Source: an uncultured Collinsella sp. (lineage in GTDB: Bacteria; Actinomycetota; Coriobacteriia; Coriobacteriales; Coriobacteriaceae). From it: DNA of 24,836 nt. The notes below the pieces were generated by a model. It worked only from the letters and a program-made list of their open reading frames with translations, did no database searches and was not told the DNA's origin. Both the position numbers and the translations under genes were made by a program. The stretch covers positions 1-24,836 of the forward strand of contig CAUASQ010000007.1 of the NCBI GenBank assembly GCA_958431945.1, given 5' to 3'. Positions 7,961 to 15,477 of the stretch are shown here, one piece after another (within the stretch, counting starts at the first letter, position 1; each line of letters starts with the position of its first letter).

Positions 7961-8983
7961 TTAGTTCGTACCACGAAAACCCTTGCCGACAATCTCGGAG
8001 CTGTCGACAATCGTGATAAAGGCACCCGGATCGACCTCGCGCGCATAGCGGCGCAGTTGCACGGCCTCGCGACGGCTCAGCACGCTCATGATCACCGTCA
8101 CGCACTTGCCCGAGAAGGCACCGTAGCCGCGACTGATGGTCGCCGTACGGTTGAGATGCTTGACGATAAACTCCTCGACCTTAAGGGGCTCGGAGCAAAT
8201 GACCGTGCAGACTTTGCGCAGGTGAATGCTCTCAATGGCTTTGTCGACCACAAGCGTCTTGGCAAACAGGCCGAGCACACAATACAGACCGACACGCGGG
8301 CCATACAAAAAGGCCGCGATGGCCACGATGCCGATATCAACCAACAGCAGCGCGCGGCCAATCTCGAGCGTCGTGCGGCGCTTGAGGATCATGGCAAGAA
8401 TGTCCGTGCCGCCCGTCGAGGCGCCAATATCAAAGACAATAGCGCTGCCGAGCGCCGGCAAGATGACGGCAAAGCACAGGTCGAGCCACATATCACCCGT
8501 CAGAGAGACATCGGTCGGAATAAAAAGCTCAAACAGCGAAACATAGGCCGAAAGCGCAAACGAGGCGAAGACGCTCCACAGGATTGCCTTGCGCTCCAAA
8601 AAGATAAAGCCCAAGACGACGAGAACCGCGTTGATAATCCACATAAAAACGCCGACGGGCAGGGTCGGGAACAGCGTGGACAGAATGACCGACACGCCCG
8701 AGGTGCCGCCAAAAGCAAAGTGATTAGGGGTTTTAAACGCAACGATGGCGAAGGCCGTAAGAATCAGGCCCAGATTGAGCTCGGCAAAAAAGCGCGGGAA
8801 GCCCGGCTCCTGGCTGCGCTTTTGACCGACACGCTCGCCGCGCTCGATATCGGTGCGATCAACCACGCGCTCCATCGGCACCACGGGAGGACGATGCACC
8901 TCCTCGGCAGCACGCGATGCCGCCTCTGCCGCGGCGGCCTCAATCGCCCATGCCTTGCTTTCTGTTTCGTGCTCGTCGGCCAT
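7961..8983 (-). CDS. YitT-family membrane protein (DUF161 + DUF2179)
   Basis: A 340-residue membrane protein. The first 65 or so residues are a charged Ala/Glu-rich cytoplasmic extension, longer than usual for the family. Five to six hydrophobic segments follow (about 70-225), with the family blocks HFAFGGTSGVSVIL and GASTGGTDILAMIL. The C-terminal soluble DUF2179 domain (about 245-335) contains HLNRTATISRGYGAFSG and ends with PGAFITIVDSSEIVGKGF. YitT proteins are widespread in Gram-positive bacteria; transport or a ligand-sensing role has been suggested but the function is not settled. Start ATG 8983 has GAGGGG eight bases upstream. It is followed 150 bases later by the zinc-ribbon gene, probably under its own promoter. 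Confidence 0.9.
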   Translation of the reverse strand: MADEHETESKAWAIEAAAAEAASRAAEEVHRPPVVPMERVVDRTDIERGERVGQKRSQEPGFPRFFAELNLGLILTAFAIVAFKTPNHFAFGGTSGVSVILSTLFPTLPVGVFMWIINAVLVVLGFIFLERKAILWSVFASFALSAYVSLFELFIPTDVSLTGDMWLDLCFAVILPALGSAIVFDIGASTGGTDILAMILKRRTTLEIGRALLLVDIGIVAIAAFLYGPRVGLYCVLGLFAKTLVVDKAIESIHLRKVCTVICSEPLKVEEFIVKHLNRTATISRGYGAFSGKCVTVIMSVLSRREAVQLRRYAREVDPGAFITIVDSSEIVGKGFRGTN

Positions 8984-9072
8984 TACGGCAACCCCTCGTT
9001 AACAATTTGGAAACAATGCGCCCATTAGGGTAACGCGGAACGCGACGATTGCAACCCCTAGTTAGACGAGCG

Positions 9073-9096
9073 GTATGCCCACATCGGGGGGCATAC
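9073..9096. other. Small hairpin between yitT-like gene and asp23
   Basis: GTATGCCC (9073-9080) and GGGCATAC (9089-9096) form an 8-bp perfect stem around an 8-base loop. It sits between the YitT start codon and the larger hairpin at 9101-9138. It may be part of the transcript end of the asp23 operon or an operator for the YitT gene. Confidence 0.45.
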
Positions 9097-9100
9097 AAAT

Positions 9101-9138
9101 AACGGCCGGCCACGCTTTTGCTTGCGCGGTCGGCCGTT
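9101..9138 (-). terminator. Terminator-like hairpin after asp23
   Basis: AACGGCCGGCC and CACGC pair with GCGCGG and TCGGCCGTT through a long GC stem with a short TTTTGCTT loop, with minor mismatches. On the minus strand the stem is followed by ATTTGTATG. It is the likely end of the amaP-DUF2273-asp23 transcript. Confidence 0.6.
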
Positions 9139-9162
9139 TAACGTTTTCGCAGATAAAACCTG

Positions 9163-9187
9163 CCAAAACAAACCTGTCCCCTTTTGG
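9163..9187 (-). repeat. 3'-end hairpin with conserved 13-nt loop, copy 2
   Basis: Read on the minus strand, CCAAAA pairs with TTTTGG around the 13-base loop GGGGACAGGTTTG. Two mismatched bases outside are followed by a further CC/GG pair. It begins 4 bases beyond the asp23 stop codon and belongs to the same family as the hairpins at 6490, 11778 and 14036. Confidence 0.7.
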
Positions 9188-9191
9188 AAGG

Positions 9192-9713
9192 TTACTCGTG
9201 CTGGCTGGTGCGGTGCTCGTACTCCTCGGGGGTGATGACGTCCTCGATGCGCAGGTTGACGCCCGCCACCTCAAGGCCGGTCATCGCGGCAAGGCGCTCG
9301 GTGACACGCGCCTTGACATCGTCGAAGATCGCGGGCGCATAGGCGCCGTACTCGATAATGACGGAAATGTTGACGACCACGCGATTGTCATCGGTGACCT
9401 CGACCGTCACGCCCTTGGTCAGATTCTCGGCACCAAACTGCTCCTGCACAAAGTGCATGAGGTTACCTTTCATGCCCAGAACGTGCGGAACCTCGCGGGT
9501 GGCCATGGCAACGATCTTCTCGATCACGCCGTTGGAATAGGTCAGCGAGTCCTCGGACTCGTCTGTTTCCTCATCATCCTCGTCCGCATCATCGGCGGAC
9601 TCGGCCTCGACGAGCGCCTCATCCTCGAGCGTTACGTCCTCGGCCTCGGCGGTGACGGTCTCGTCTGCCTCGAGCTCGGTATCGGCTACATCGACCTTCG
9701 TATTAAAAGCCAT
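9192..9713 (-). CDS. asp23: Asp23/Gls24-family envelope stress protein
   Basis: A 173-residue Asp23-family protein. In Staphylococcus aureus, Asp23 is held at the membrane by AmaP and its loss triggers a cell-wall stress response. The family domain covers about 60-160: SNGVIEKIVAMATREVPHV, then GVTVEVTDDNRVVVNISVIIEYG, then VAGVNLRIEDV. The first 55 or so residues are very acidic (runs of Asp and Glu) and are unusual compared with short-headed relatives; this part is probably disordered. Start ATG 9713 has AAGGAGG close upstream. It is the last gene of an operon with DUF2273 and amaP, 44 bases after the former. The gene ends just before a conserved-loop hairpin and a terminator. Confidence 0.9.
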   Translation of the reverse strand: MAFNTKVDVADTELEADETVTAEAEDVTLEDEALVEAESADDADEDDEETDESEDSLTYSNGVIEKIVAMATREVPHVLGMKGNLMHFVQEQFGAENLTKGVTVEVTDDNRVVVNISVIIEYGAYAPAIFDDVKARVTERLAAMTGLEVAGVNLRIEDVITPEEYEHRTSQHE

Positions 9714-9757
9714 GGTTCCTCCTTATGCCTGCCGCGGATGCGACAGTCGAATACATA

Positions 9758-10135
9758 TTAGCGACCGCTAAACAGACGGCCGAAGAAGTTGACGATCCCG
9801 TTCTCGCCGTCGCGAATTTGGCCGATCACAGCGCCGATCAGCACGAAGAATGCAATGACGAGCGTGTCCCACAGGCCGAGCGTGAGCACCAACACAGCGA
9901 GGATAAAGCCAGCGACGGCGCCGAGCGTGGTGTTGGGATGACGCACAGCATAGCTCCAGATGGCAGCGCCCGTACCCTTGATGAGACCCATAGCCTCGTC
10001 AAAATCCGCGGCTGCCGCGTCTTGTAACTCGGTTGCCTCTGCTTTGGAATCAACAGGTTCGTTCGCCGGCGTGGCGCTCTGGTCAATCGTCAGGCGCGGC
10101 GTACGAGCGGTCTTATCTTGATTGGTATCACTCAC
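9758..10135 (-). CDS. DUF2273 small membrane protein
   Basis: A 125-residue protein, of which about 50 N-terminal residues are polar. Two hydrophobic segments follow near 70-87 and 90-106, with HPNTTLGAVAGFILAVLVLT and LWDTLVIAFFVLIGAVIG, then a short basic end (FFGRLFSGR). This matches DUF2273, a small integral membrane protein typically found beside amaP and asp23. Translation probably starts at GTG 10135, which overlaps the amaP stop codon by eight bases (GTGAGTGA) and has GGAGG upstream, so the two genes are likely translationally coupled. It presumably helps anchor or organise Asp23 at the membrane; that role is inferred from context. Confidence 0.85.
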   Translation of the reverse strand: MSDTNQDKTARTPRLTIDQSATPANEPVDSKAEATELQDAAAADFDEAMGLIKGTGAAIWSYAVRHPNTTLGAVAGFILAVLVLTLGLWDTLVIAFFVLIGAVIGQIRDGENGIVNFFGRLFSGR

Positions 10136-10673
10136 CGGAAACCTCCACGGTCTGGACGGTAGTCTTGGACGGCAAAAAACGGACGCGCGTGGTCGTACCC
10201 GGCGTGCCGAGCATGGTGTCGCAAGCTTCCTCGATGCGCTGCTGCATCGCGGTAGCCAGAGATGCCACGTCCTTATCGTCAAGCGCGATAGCCTCGACCT
10301 TAAAACGGACGTGCGAATCGTCGGAACCTTGGACGCGGGCCTCGACATGCTCGACCATCACGCGGTCGTCGCGCTCGGCAGCAACCCTGGCGCACGAAGA
10401 AAGCGCCGCGAGCGTGACCTCGATATTGCGCTCCCCCGCCGGATGCACGCAGGACGGCTCGCGACGAGCAAACATCAGGCGGAAGAAGCTTACCAGCACG
10501 CCAATCGCCACAACTCCGCCGCATGCCGTCACGACAATGCGCGGCATGGGGTCGCGCATCAGCAGCATAAAGCGATACGTATACGGCCCCCAAAACTGGC
10601 AGACAAGCGTACCCAGCGCCACGATGGCGGCGGCAAGATACACGATCGCTAGGGCTCGTTTGAGTACGCGCAC
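10128..10673 (-). CDS. amaP: AmaP, membrane anchor protein for Asp23
   Basis: A 181-residue protein with two N-terminal transmembrane segments (about 7-27 and 46-66) and a soluble Asp23-like alpha/beta part after them (IEVTLAALSSCARVAAE, HVRFKVEAIALDDKDV, TMLGTPGTTTRVRFLPSKTTVQTVEV). This is the layout of AmaP, which tethers Asp23 to the cytoplasmic face of the membrane. Start is GTG 10673 with AAGGGAG at good spacing. It is the first gene of the operon; a perfect TATAAT lies 50 bases upstream. Its stop overlaps the GTG of the DUF2273 gene. Confidence 0.85.
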   Translation of the reverse strand: MRVLKRALAIVYLAAAIVALGTLVCQFWGPYTYRFMLLMRDPMPRIVVTACGGVVAIGVLVSFFRLMFARREPSCVHPAGERNIEVTLAALSSCARVAAERDDRVMVEHVEARVQGSDDSHVRFKVEAIALDDKDVASLATAMQQRIEEACDTMLGTPGTTTRVRFLPSKTTVQTVEVSGE

Positions 10674-10723
10674 GTGGCGCTCCCTTCAAATCTCGGCTCT
10701 CGAAATGCAAAACGGTTCGCATC

Positions 10724-10729
10724 ATTATA
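10724..10729 (-). promoter_or_regulatory. -10 box upstream of amaP
   Basis: A perfect TATAAT on the minus strand, about 50 bases before the amaP GTG. No good -35 box is seen at 16-18 bases; that place is taken by the yebC terminator stem. The promoter may therefore depend on an activator, an alternative sigma factor or an unseen extended contact. Confidence 0.45.
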
Positions 10730-10732
10730 AAA

Positions 10733-10770
10733 GAGCCGGGTCCGGTGCTCTACGCACGCGGATCCGGCTC
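10733..10770 (-). terminator. Intrinsic terminator of yebC
   Basis: GAGCCGGGTCCG (10733-10744) pairs with CGGATCCGGCTC (10759-10770), 12 positions with one G-T. On the minus strand the stem is followed by TTTTATAATG, giving a short T run. It lies about 70 bases past the yebC stop codon. Confidence 0.75.
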
Positions 10771-10839
10771 ATCTATTCCACGAGGCTTGCACGCTCGCTT
10801 CATTATGCCCAGATATGCACGGCTTAACCCGTGCGGGCG

Positions 10840-11646
10840 CTACTCCTCCTCGAGGGCAGCAATGACCTCGTCGGTCATGTCCATGGTGCTGTAAACATCC
10901 TGGACGTCGTCGAGCTCCTCAAGACGGTCGATGAGGCGCTGAACCTTCTTGGCGTCGGCGCCGGAGACCTCGGTCGGGGTGGTCGGGACCATGGTGGTCT
11001 CGGAGCCCTTGACCTGGACGCCCTGCTCCTCGAGCGCCTTGGAGACAGCCATGACCTCGTTGGCAGTAGTCCAGACGATCCACTCCTCGCCGGCGTCCTC
11101 GTAGTCCTCGCCGCCGGCCTCGGCGATGGCCATCATGAACTCATCCTCGTCACCGGCAGCACCGTTGGCGATCATGGTCTCCTTCTTAGCGTTCTCGTCC
11201 AGGATCTCCTTGGCGACGACGATCTGGCCCTTGCGCTCAAACTGGAAGGCGACGGAGCCGGAGGTGCCCAGGTTGCCACCAGCGTGGGAGAAGGCGGAAC
11301 GGACATCAGCGGCGGTACGGTTGCGGTTGTCGGTCAGGCAGTCGACGTAGACAGCGACACCGGCGGGACCGTAGCCCTCGTACACGATGTTCTCGTAGAC
11401 GGCGGCGTCAGCACCCGAGCCAAAAGCCTTGTCGATAGCGGACTTGATCTTGTCCTTAGGCATGGACTGAGCCTTGGCCTTGGCAACGGCAGCGGCGAGG
11501 CTGGCGTTGTTCTCGGGCAGCGGGTCACCGCCGAGACGGGCAGCAACGGTGATGTTGCGGCTGAGCTTGGAGAAGAGGGCGGAACGCTTGGCGTCCTGCG
11601 CGCCCTTACGATGCTTGGTTGTGGCCCACTTAGAGTGTCCGGACAT
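10840..11646 (-). CDS. yebC: YebC/PmpR-family protein
   Basis: A 268-residue cytoplasmic protein of the YebC/PmpR family. Members act as DNA-binding regulators, and some have more recently been linked to relieving ribosome stalling at proline stretches; which applies here cannot be read from the sequence. The signature N-terminus MSGHSKWATTKHRKGAQDAKR is followed by the typical FSKLSRNITVAARLGG, an AKAQSMPKDKIKSAIDKAFG block, the YEGYGPAGVAVYVDCLTDNRNRT stretch and the FSHAGGNLGTSGSVAFQFERKG segment. The C-terminus is acidic. Start ATG 11646 has AGGAG upstream. It lies 165 bases downstream of the DUF6020 gene on the same strand, with its own terminator. Confidence 0.96.
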   Translation of the reverse strand: MSGHSKWATTKHRKGAQDAKRSALFSKLSRNITVAARLGGDPLPENNASLAAAVAKAKAQSMPKDKIKSAIDKAFGSGADAAVYENIVYEGYGPAGVAVYVDCLTDNRNRTAADVRSAFSHAGGNLGTSGSVAFQFERKGQIVVAKEILDENAKKETMIANGAAGDEDEFMMAIAEAGGEDYEDAGEEWIVWTTANEVMAVSKALEEQGVQVKGSETTMVPTTPTEVSGADAKKVQRLIDRLEELDDVQDVYSTMDMTDEVIAALEEE

Positions 11647-11777
11647 ACGTGTCTCCTATCGGTTTCGACCTAAAGCCCAGCGCAGATGCTCGGGCAATAT
11701 AAACAAACGTCGTTATGATATACCTACTGGCCTGCGAGATAAACCCCAAAATGAAGGCGTCGTGATGATGCCACCCT

Positions 11778-11810
11778 TTGGTGCAAAGTATCCTGACCCC
11801 AATGCACCAA
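11778..11810 (-). repeat. 3'-end hairpin with conserved 13-nt loop, copy 3
   Basis: Read on the minus strand, TTGGTGCA pairs perfectly with TGCACCAA. Inside are TT on both sides (unpaired) and the 13-base core GGGGTCAGGATAC. It begins one base beyond the stop codon of the DUF6020 gene. The core has T instead of A at position 5; otherwise it matches the family at 6490, 9163 and 14036. Confidence 0.65.
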
Positions 11811-11811
11811 G

Positions 11812-13995
11812 TTAGGACCAGAGGAAGTCGCTGCGGGTGACGGTGGCGCTGATGGCAAAGGGCATGCAGGCGATAACCGGATACAGGTAGCGCATGTAGG
11901 TTGAGCCGTTGCACGGGCCAATCAGGCACACGGCGAGCACGCCCAACAGCGGCACCCAGATCGCCAGTGCACGCCATGAATGACGACGCAGCAGGTAGAC
12001 CACCACGGCGATCATGATCCACACGTAGGTGGCCGAGCTCATGGTGAGCGAAATAAACGGGATGCGTTGTACTGCCACGCGATACAGGTTGATCAGGTGG
12101 TCGCACCAGCGCACAACCTTGCTATCGACCGGATGGAAGTCGAAGTACTTGAGGTTGTCGGGCTTTGCCATTATCTCGGCACTGCGCGCCGTGCTGTAGA
12201 CCCACGCATCGCGGGCACTCGGATAAAAGTAGCCGTAGTAGTTATTGATGAGCGCCGAGATATAGCACTCGGGATCCTTTTTGAACATCTGGGCCCACAC
12301 CTCAAAATAGGCCTTGATGTCCTCCTGCGAGGCGTACTCGTTAAAGCAGTTCTTGACGGCATCGGACTTATCTGGGTTGTAACGGCGGCCCAGATTCTCG
12401 TACTTGAGCACACGGTCGATCACGGCGCGCTCTTCGTCGGTCACCAAGCCGTCGCAAGGAGCCTCCACGACGGTGCCGTCCTCCTTAACCGTGGGATTGA
12501 CGCCCGAGTTGAGGCCATCGTGCTTTTGGACGAAACGAGCCGTCTGCTGGAACGGAATCGAGAGGATTTCGCGCTTGGAACCAGGCGTGATGTCGTGCAC
12601 CGGCATAAAGACCTTAGTGAAGTACATATTAGAGGCAAGGCAGAGCGCAAGCACCGCAAGAACTCCCACCCAGCGGAAACGCGGCGTGGCGCCCGAAGTC
12701 GCAGCACCAGCCTGCTTGGCTGCACGATGAGCCACATGCGCGTCCCACGCGCAAAACGCCGCCGCGATCACGCATGCCGCCAGGGAAAACACCAGGCCGC
12801 CATTGCGCAGAAACGTGGAACCCATGGCGCCCAGAGCGAGCAGCAGCCAGTCGTGGCGCGCAAAGAGCACAGGCCTCTGTTCGCCTGCACGCTCGACATT
12901 GGCATCGCGACGGGGCAGGCCGCAGGCCACGAGCTTCACGGTCTGCACCAACAGCACCAAAAACGCGTCGGCAAACAGCACGTCTTTGGTAAGCAAGGCC
13001 GCGTAGTTGGAGAACATGGGCATAAACACAAAGAACAGCAGGATTACGCCGCGGACCGGCAGGCTCACGCCCAGCTTGCGCAGCGACGAGATGGAATAGG
13101 CCATGCAGGCGGCCGTAATGACGAACTGAGCGCAGGTGTAGATGGCAAGACCTGCGTTGGCGCTGTTGAACAGTGAAAGCCCCAGCTGGACGCACGAACC
13201 GATGATAGCCGTATGCACCACGGGGTGATGTCCGTTGAGCAGCACATTGGGATTGAGCAGACGCAGGTAGTCACTCGTGCCGTTGGGGTAGTTGAACCAC
13301 TGGCGAATCTGCGCACCCGTATCTCCCATAAAAAGGCCGGGCAGCGAAGCGATGAGCGTGGGCGCCCAGGCGACCATAAGCACCAGGAAGGGCCCGGCAA
13401 AGGGATGGACCGAGAGCACGGCGTGAGCCACACGCCATACGCGGCCAAAGTGCGCTTCAGAAAACGGAATGCGCCGAGAGCTCAGCCAATCTAGACACTC
13501 AAAAGCCAGATAGAAGGCAACGACCGCCAAGAGCATCCAGCCCGCACCGCCTATCCAGGCACAGATAATGCGGGCCTTGTCGCCGAGCACGATCTCGGCC
13601 GAATCGGTGAGGTCGTAGCTGCGGCCAAACACCATGCAGACAGCAAAGAACAGCGACGGAAGGATCACCGAGGGACGCCAGGCGTCGCCGCGGCCAAAGA
13701 ATACGTAGCGAAACGGCAGCGTGAGCAGGCAGGCAAGCGCAAGCAGCATGACCGCGTCGGTATGGCCGGCAAACGAGAGGAGCACCTCGTAGCACACGTA
13801 CAGCATGCCCGAGGCTTTGGGGTCAATTGCCAAGACTGCGTTGCTCGACACCGGGGCGGGATCGATGGAAAACGCCGTGGTCGCCAACAGCGCGAGCAAA
13901 AATGCGATGAGCGTCTGCTTGGCGGGGTAGCGCTTAAACCAGACGATGCGGGCAGCGTCGCGCGCAGCCGTTGTGGAGAGGTCGGAATCCTTCAC
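11812..13995 (-). CDS. DUF6020-type multipass membrane protein (GT-C-like)
   Basis: A 727-residue integral membrane protein with about a dozen hydrophobic segments, starting at about 25. It resembles DUF6020 proteins of Actinomycetota and Firmicutes. A block after the fifth or so segment (PGLFMGDTGAQIRQWFNYP, then LLNGHHPVVHTAIIGSC) looks like the acidic first outer loop of GT-C glycosyltransferases, so lipid-linked sugar transfer to the envelope is possible but unproven. A soluble part at about 470-600 (with NCFNEYASQEDIKAYFEVWAQM) lies before the last helices. Start is GTG 13995 with AAAGG upstream. It is 83 bases downstream of lgt on the same strand. Confidence 0.72.
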   Translation of the reverse strand: MKDSDLSTTAARDAARIVWFKRYPAKQTLIAFLLALLATTAFSIDPAPVSSNAVLAIDPKASGMLYVCYEVLLSFAGHTDAVMLLALACLLTLPFRYVFFGRGDAWRPSVILPSLFFAVCMVFGRSYDLTDSAEIVLGDKARIICAWIGGAGWMLLAVVAFYLAFECLDWLSSRRIPFSEAHFGRVWRVAHAVLSVHPFAGPFLVLMVAWAPTLIASLPGLFMGDTGAQIRQWFNYPNGTSDYLRLLNPNVLLNGHHPVVHTAIIGSCVQLGLSLFNSANAGLAIYTCAQFVITAACMAYSISSLRKLGVSLPVRGVILLFFVFMPMFSNYAALLTKDVLFADAFLVLLVQTVKLVACGLPRRDANVERAGEQRPVLFARHDWLLLALGAMGSTFLRNGGLVFSLAACVIAAAFCAWDAHVAHRAAKQAGAATSGATPRFRWVGVLAVLALCLASNMYFTKVFMPVHDITPGSKREILSIPFQQTARFVQKHDGLNSGVNPTVKEDGTVVEAPCDGLVTDEERAVIDRVLKYENLGRRYNPDKSDAVKNCFNEYASQEDIKAYFEVWAQMFKKDPECYISALINNYYGYFYPSARDAWVYSTARSAEIMAKPDNLKYFDFHPVDSKVVRWCDHLINLYRVAVQRIPFISLTMSSATYVWIMIAVVVYLLRRHSWRALAIWVPLLGVLAVCLIGPCNGSTYMRYLYPVIACMPFAISATVTRSDFLWS

Positions 13996-14035
13996 AGTCC
14001 GAAAGCCTTTCTAGAAACCTATCAAACTCGGCAAG

Positions 14036-14070
14036 ACCACCACAAAGGTGCCTGTCCCCTTTGTGGTGGT
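14036..14070 (-). repeat. 3'-end hairpin with conserved 13-nt loop, copy 4
   Basis: Read on the minus strand, ACCACCACAAA pairs perfectly with TTTGTGGTGGT (11 bp) around the 13-base loop GGGGACAGGCACC, whose ends can pair further. It begins 8 bases beyond the lgt stop codon. It is the strongest member of the family; it may also act as a transcript end, although no T run follows on the minus strand. Confidence 0.75.
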
Positions 14071-14078
14071 TTTGGTGG

Positions 14079-14900
14079 TTAGGCGTCCAGGTAGACGCGC
14101 TGGGGCTGGTTGCGGCGACGGGCGAAAATGATGAGCGCCAGGCCGGCGATCACGAGCGGCAAACTCAGCAGCTGACCCATGGTGATAACGCCTCCCAGCA
14201 GATAACCCAGCTGGGCATCGGGCACGCGCACAAACTCAATGAGGAAGCGGACGATGCCGTAACCCATCACAAACACGCCCATAAACGTGCCCTGGGGTAG
14301 CAGCGGTTTTTTGCGGCTGAGCACCTGCAGAATGCAAAAGAGCACAATGCCCTCGAGAAATGCCTCGTAGAGCTGGGAGGGATGGCGCGGCATATCGCCC
14401 GCGGTGCCGCCAAAGATCACGCCCCAGGGCAGATCGGTCGGCTTGCCCCACAGCTCGCCGTTGACAAAGTTGGCGCAGCGCCCCAGGCACAGGGCCAGCG
14501 GAGCACCGATGACCGCGAGGTCTGCCAAAGTCCAGGCGTCGAGCTTGTACATGCGGCACACGATGATGCCGCCCAAGATGCCGCCCACCAGGCCACCGTG
14601 GAAGCTCATGCCTCCCTCGTTGGTGGCAAAGATCTCGAGCGGGTGGGCCAAATAGTAGCCATCACCGTAAAAGACGACGTAAAACAGGCGCGCGCCGATA
14701 ATAAGGCCAAAGACCGCGCCGACCACGACGCTCGTCAGGTCATCAATCGTAATGTCGAAGCCCCAACGACGTTGCGTGCGGTACATAACGACCGCCGTGA
14801 GCAGAGCGCCGACCACGTAGGCCAGACCGTACCAGTAGATGGTGATGGGGCCCGCCGAGATCGCGACGGGATCAAGCATATGGTAGAGGTCGTTGAGCAT
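14079..14900 (-). CDS. lgt: Prolipoprotein diacylglyceryl transferase Lgt
   Basis: Membrane enzyme that moves diacylglycerol from phosphatidylglycerol to the lipobox Cys of prolipoproteins. The 273 residues and about seven transmembrane segments fit the family. Motifs: IYWYGLAYVVGA near the N-terminus, GARLFYV, MSFHGGLVGG (essential His), LGRCANFVNGELWG (essential Arg, Asn and Glu of the Lgt signature), RHPSQLYEAFLEG, FLIEFVRVPDAQLG and ITMGQLLSLPL. The signature has Ala where most members have Gly (RxGNF). Start ATG 14900 has AGGGG six bases upstream. It is followed by the DUF6020 gene. Confidence 0.96.
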   Translation of the reverse strand: MLNDLYHMLDPVAISAGPITIYWYGLAYVVGALLTAVVMYRTQRRWGFDITIDDLTSVVVGAVFGLIIGARLFYVVFYGDGYYLAHPLEIFATNEGGMSFHGGLVGGILGGIIVCRMYKLDAWTLADLAVIGAPLALCLGRCANFVNGELWGKPTDLPWGVIFGGTAGDMPRHPSQLYEAFLEGIVLFCILQVLSRKKPLLPQGTFMGVFVMGYGIVRFLIEFVRVPDAQLGYLLGGVITMGQLLSLPLVIAGLALIIFARRRNQPQRVYLDA

Positions 14901-14926
14901 ATCGATCCCCTGCTCCCTACATACAA

Positions 14927-14959
14927 ATGCGGCCGCGGGCCTTACGCTCGCAGCCGCAT
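14927..14959 (-). terminator. Hairpin after the NifU-like gene
   Basis: ATGCGGC (14927-14933) pairs with GCCGCAT (14953-14959). On the minus strand it is followed by TTTGTATG. A smaller hairpin (TGCGGA 14978-14983 with TCCGCA 14992-14997) lies closer to the stop codon. Together they probably end the NifU-like transcript ahead of lgt. Confidence 0.5.
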
Positions 14960-15008
14960 ATTTGGGCGTAACGTCTATGCGGAGCGTACCGTCCGCAGCT
15001 TTCGCATC

Positions 15009-15287
15009 TTAGAACGGTGCGTACTCGTCGTACAGGTCCTCGGCCTCGCCGGAAGCATTGACCTGCTCAACGCGGGTAACGCCGGGCACGTGCTCCTTCA
15101 GGATGCGCTCGATGCCCATGGAAAGGGTTAGCGAGCTCATGGGGCAGCCGGCACAGGCGCCCTGCAGCTCCAGCTTGACGACGCCCTCGTCGTCGACGCC
15201 CACATACTCCATATCGCCACCGTCGGCCTGCAGGTTGGGGCGAATCTCTTCAAGAACCTTCTTAAGCAGCTCTTCGTTAACAGCCAC
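15009..15287 (-). CDS. NifU-like Fe-S cluster scaffold (NifU C-terminal domain)
   Basis: A 92-residue single-domain protein of the NifU C-terminal/NfuA type, which carries or passes on Fe-S clusters in the cytoplasm. The hallmark CxxC is present at Cys45 and Cys48 (GACAGCPMSSLTLSMGIE), preceded by IRPNLQADGGDMEYVGV and followed by ERILKEHVPGVTRVEQV. Start is GTG 15287 with AAGGAG five bases upstream. It is on the same strand as dCMP deaminase, 170 bases downstream of it; the interval contains a short perfect palindrome (CGCGGGC/GCCCGCG, 15310-15325). Confidence 0.93.
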   Translation of the reverse strand: MAVNEELLKKVLEEIRPNLQADGGDMEYVGVDDEGVVKLELQGACAGCPMSSLTLSMGIERILKEHVPGVTRVEQVNASGEAEDLYDEYAPF

Positions 15288-15408
15288 AGGGGCTCCTTTC
15301 TCACAACAACGCGGGCACGCCCGCGGACAGAAGCTATGTTACTACAGCCATGTACCCGCTCACGAGCCGTCCATGCGCGCAGACGCGACTTTCACGAGTA
15401 GTCAATTT

Positions 15409-15477
15409 GGGACGGGGCTCTTTTGGCTGTTTTGCCGCCAGCTGGCGTTGGCACGCGCTACTGCTGAGCCTGTCCCC
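15409..15477 (-). repeat. Degenerate GGGGACAGG element at the end of dCMP deaminase
   Basis: On the minus strand GGGGACAGG (15477-15469) lies inside the last codons of the dCMP deaminase gene. GGGACAGGCTC can pair with GAGCCCCGTCCC, about 45 bases further on (15420-15409), with small irregularities. The core is the same as in the four 3'-end hairpins, but its immediate flanks do not pair. Confidence 0.4.
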
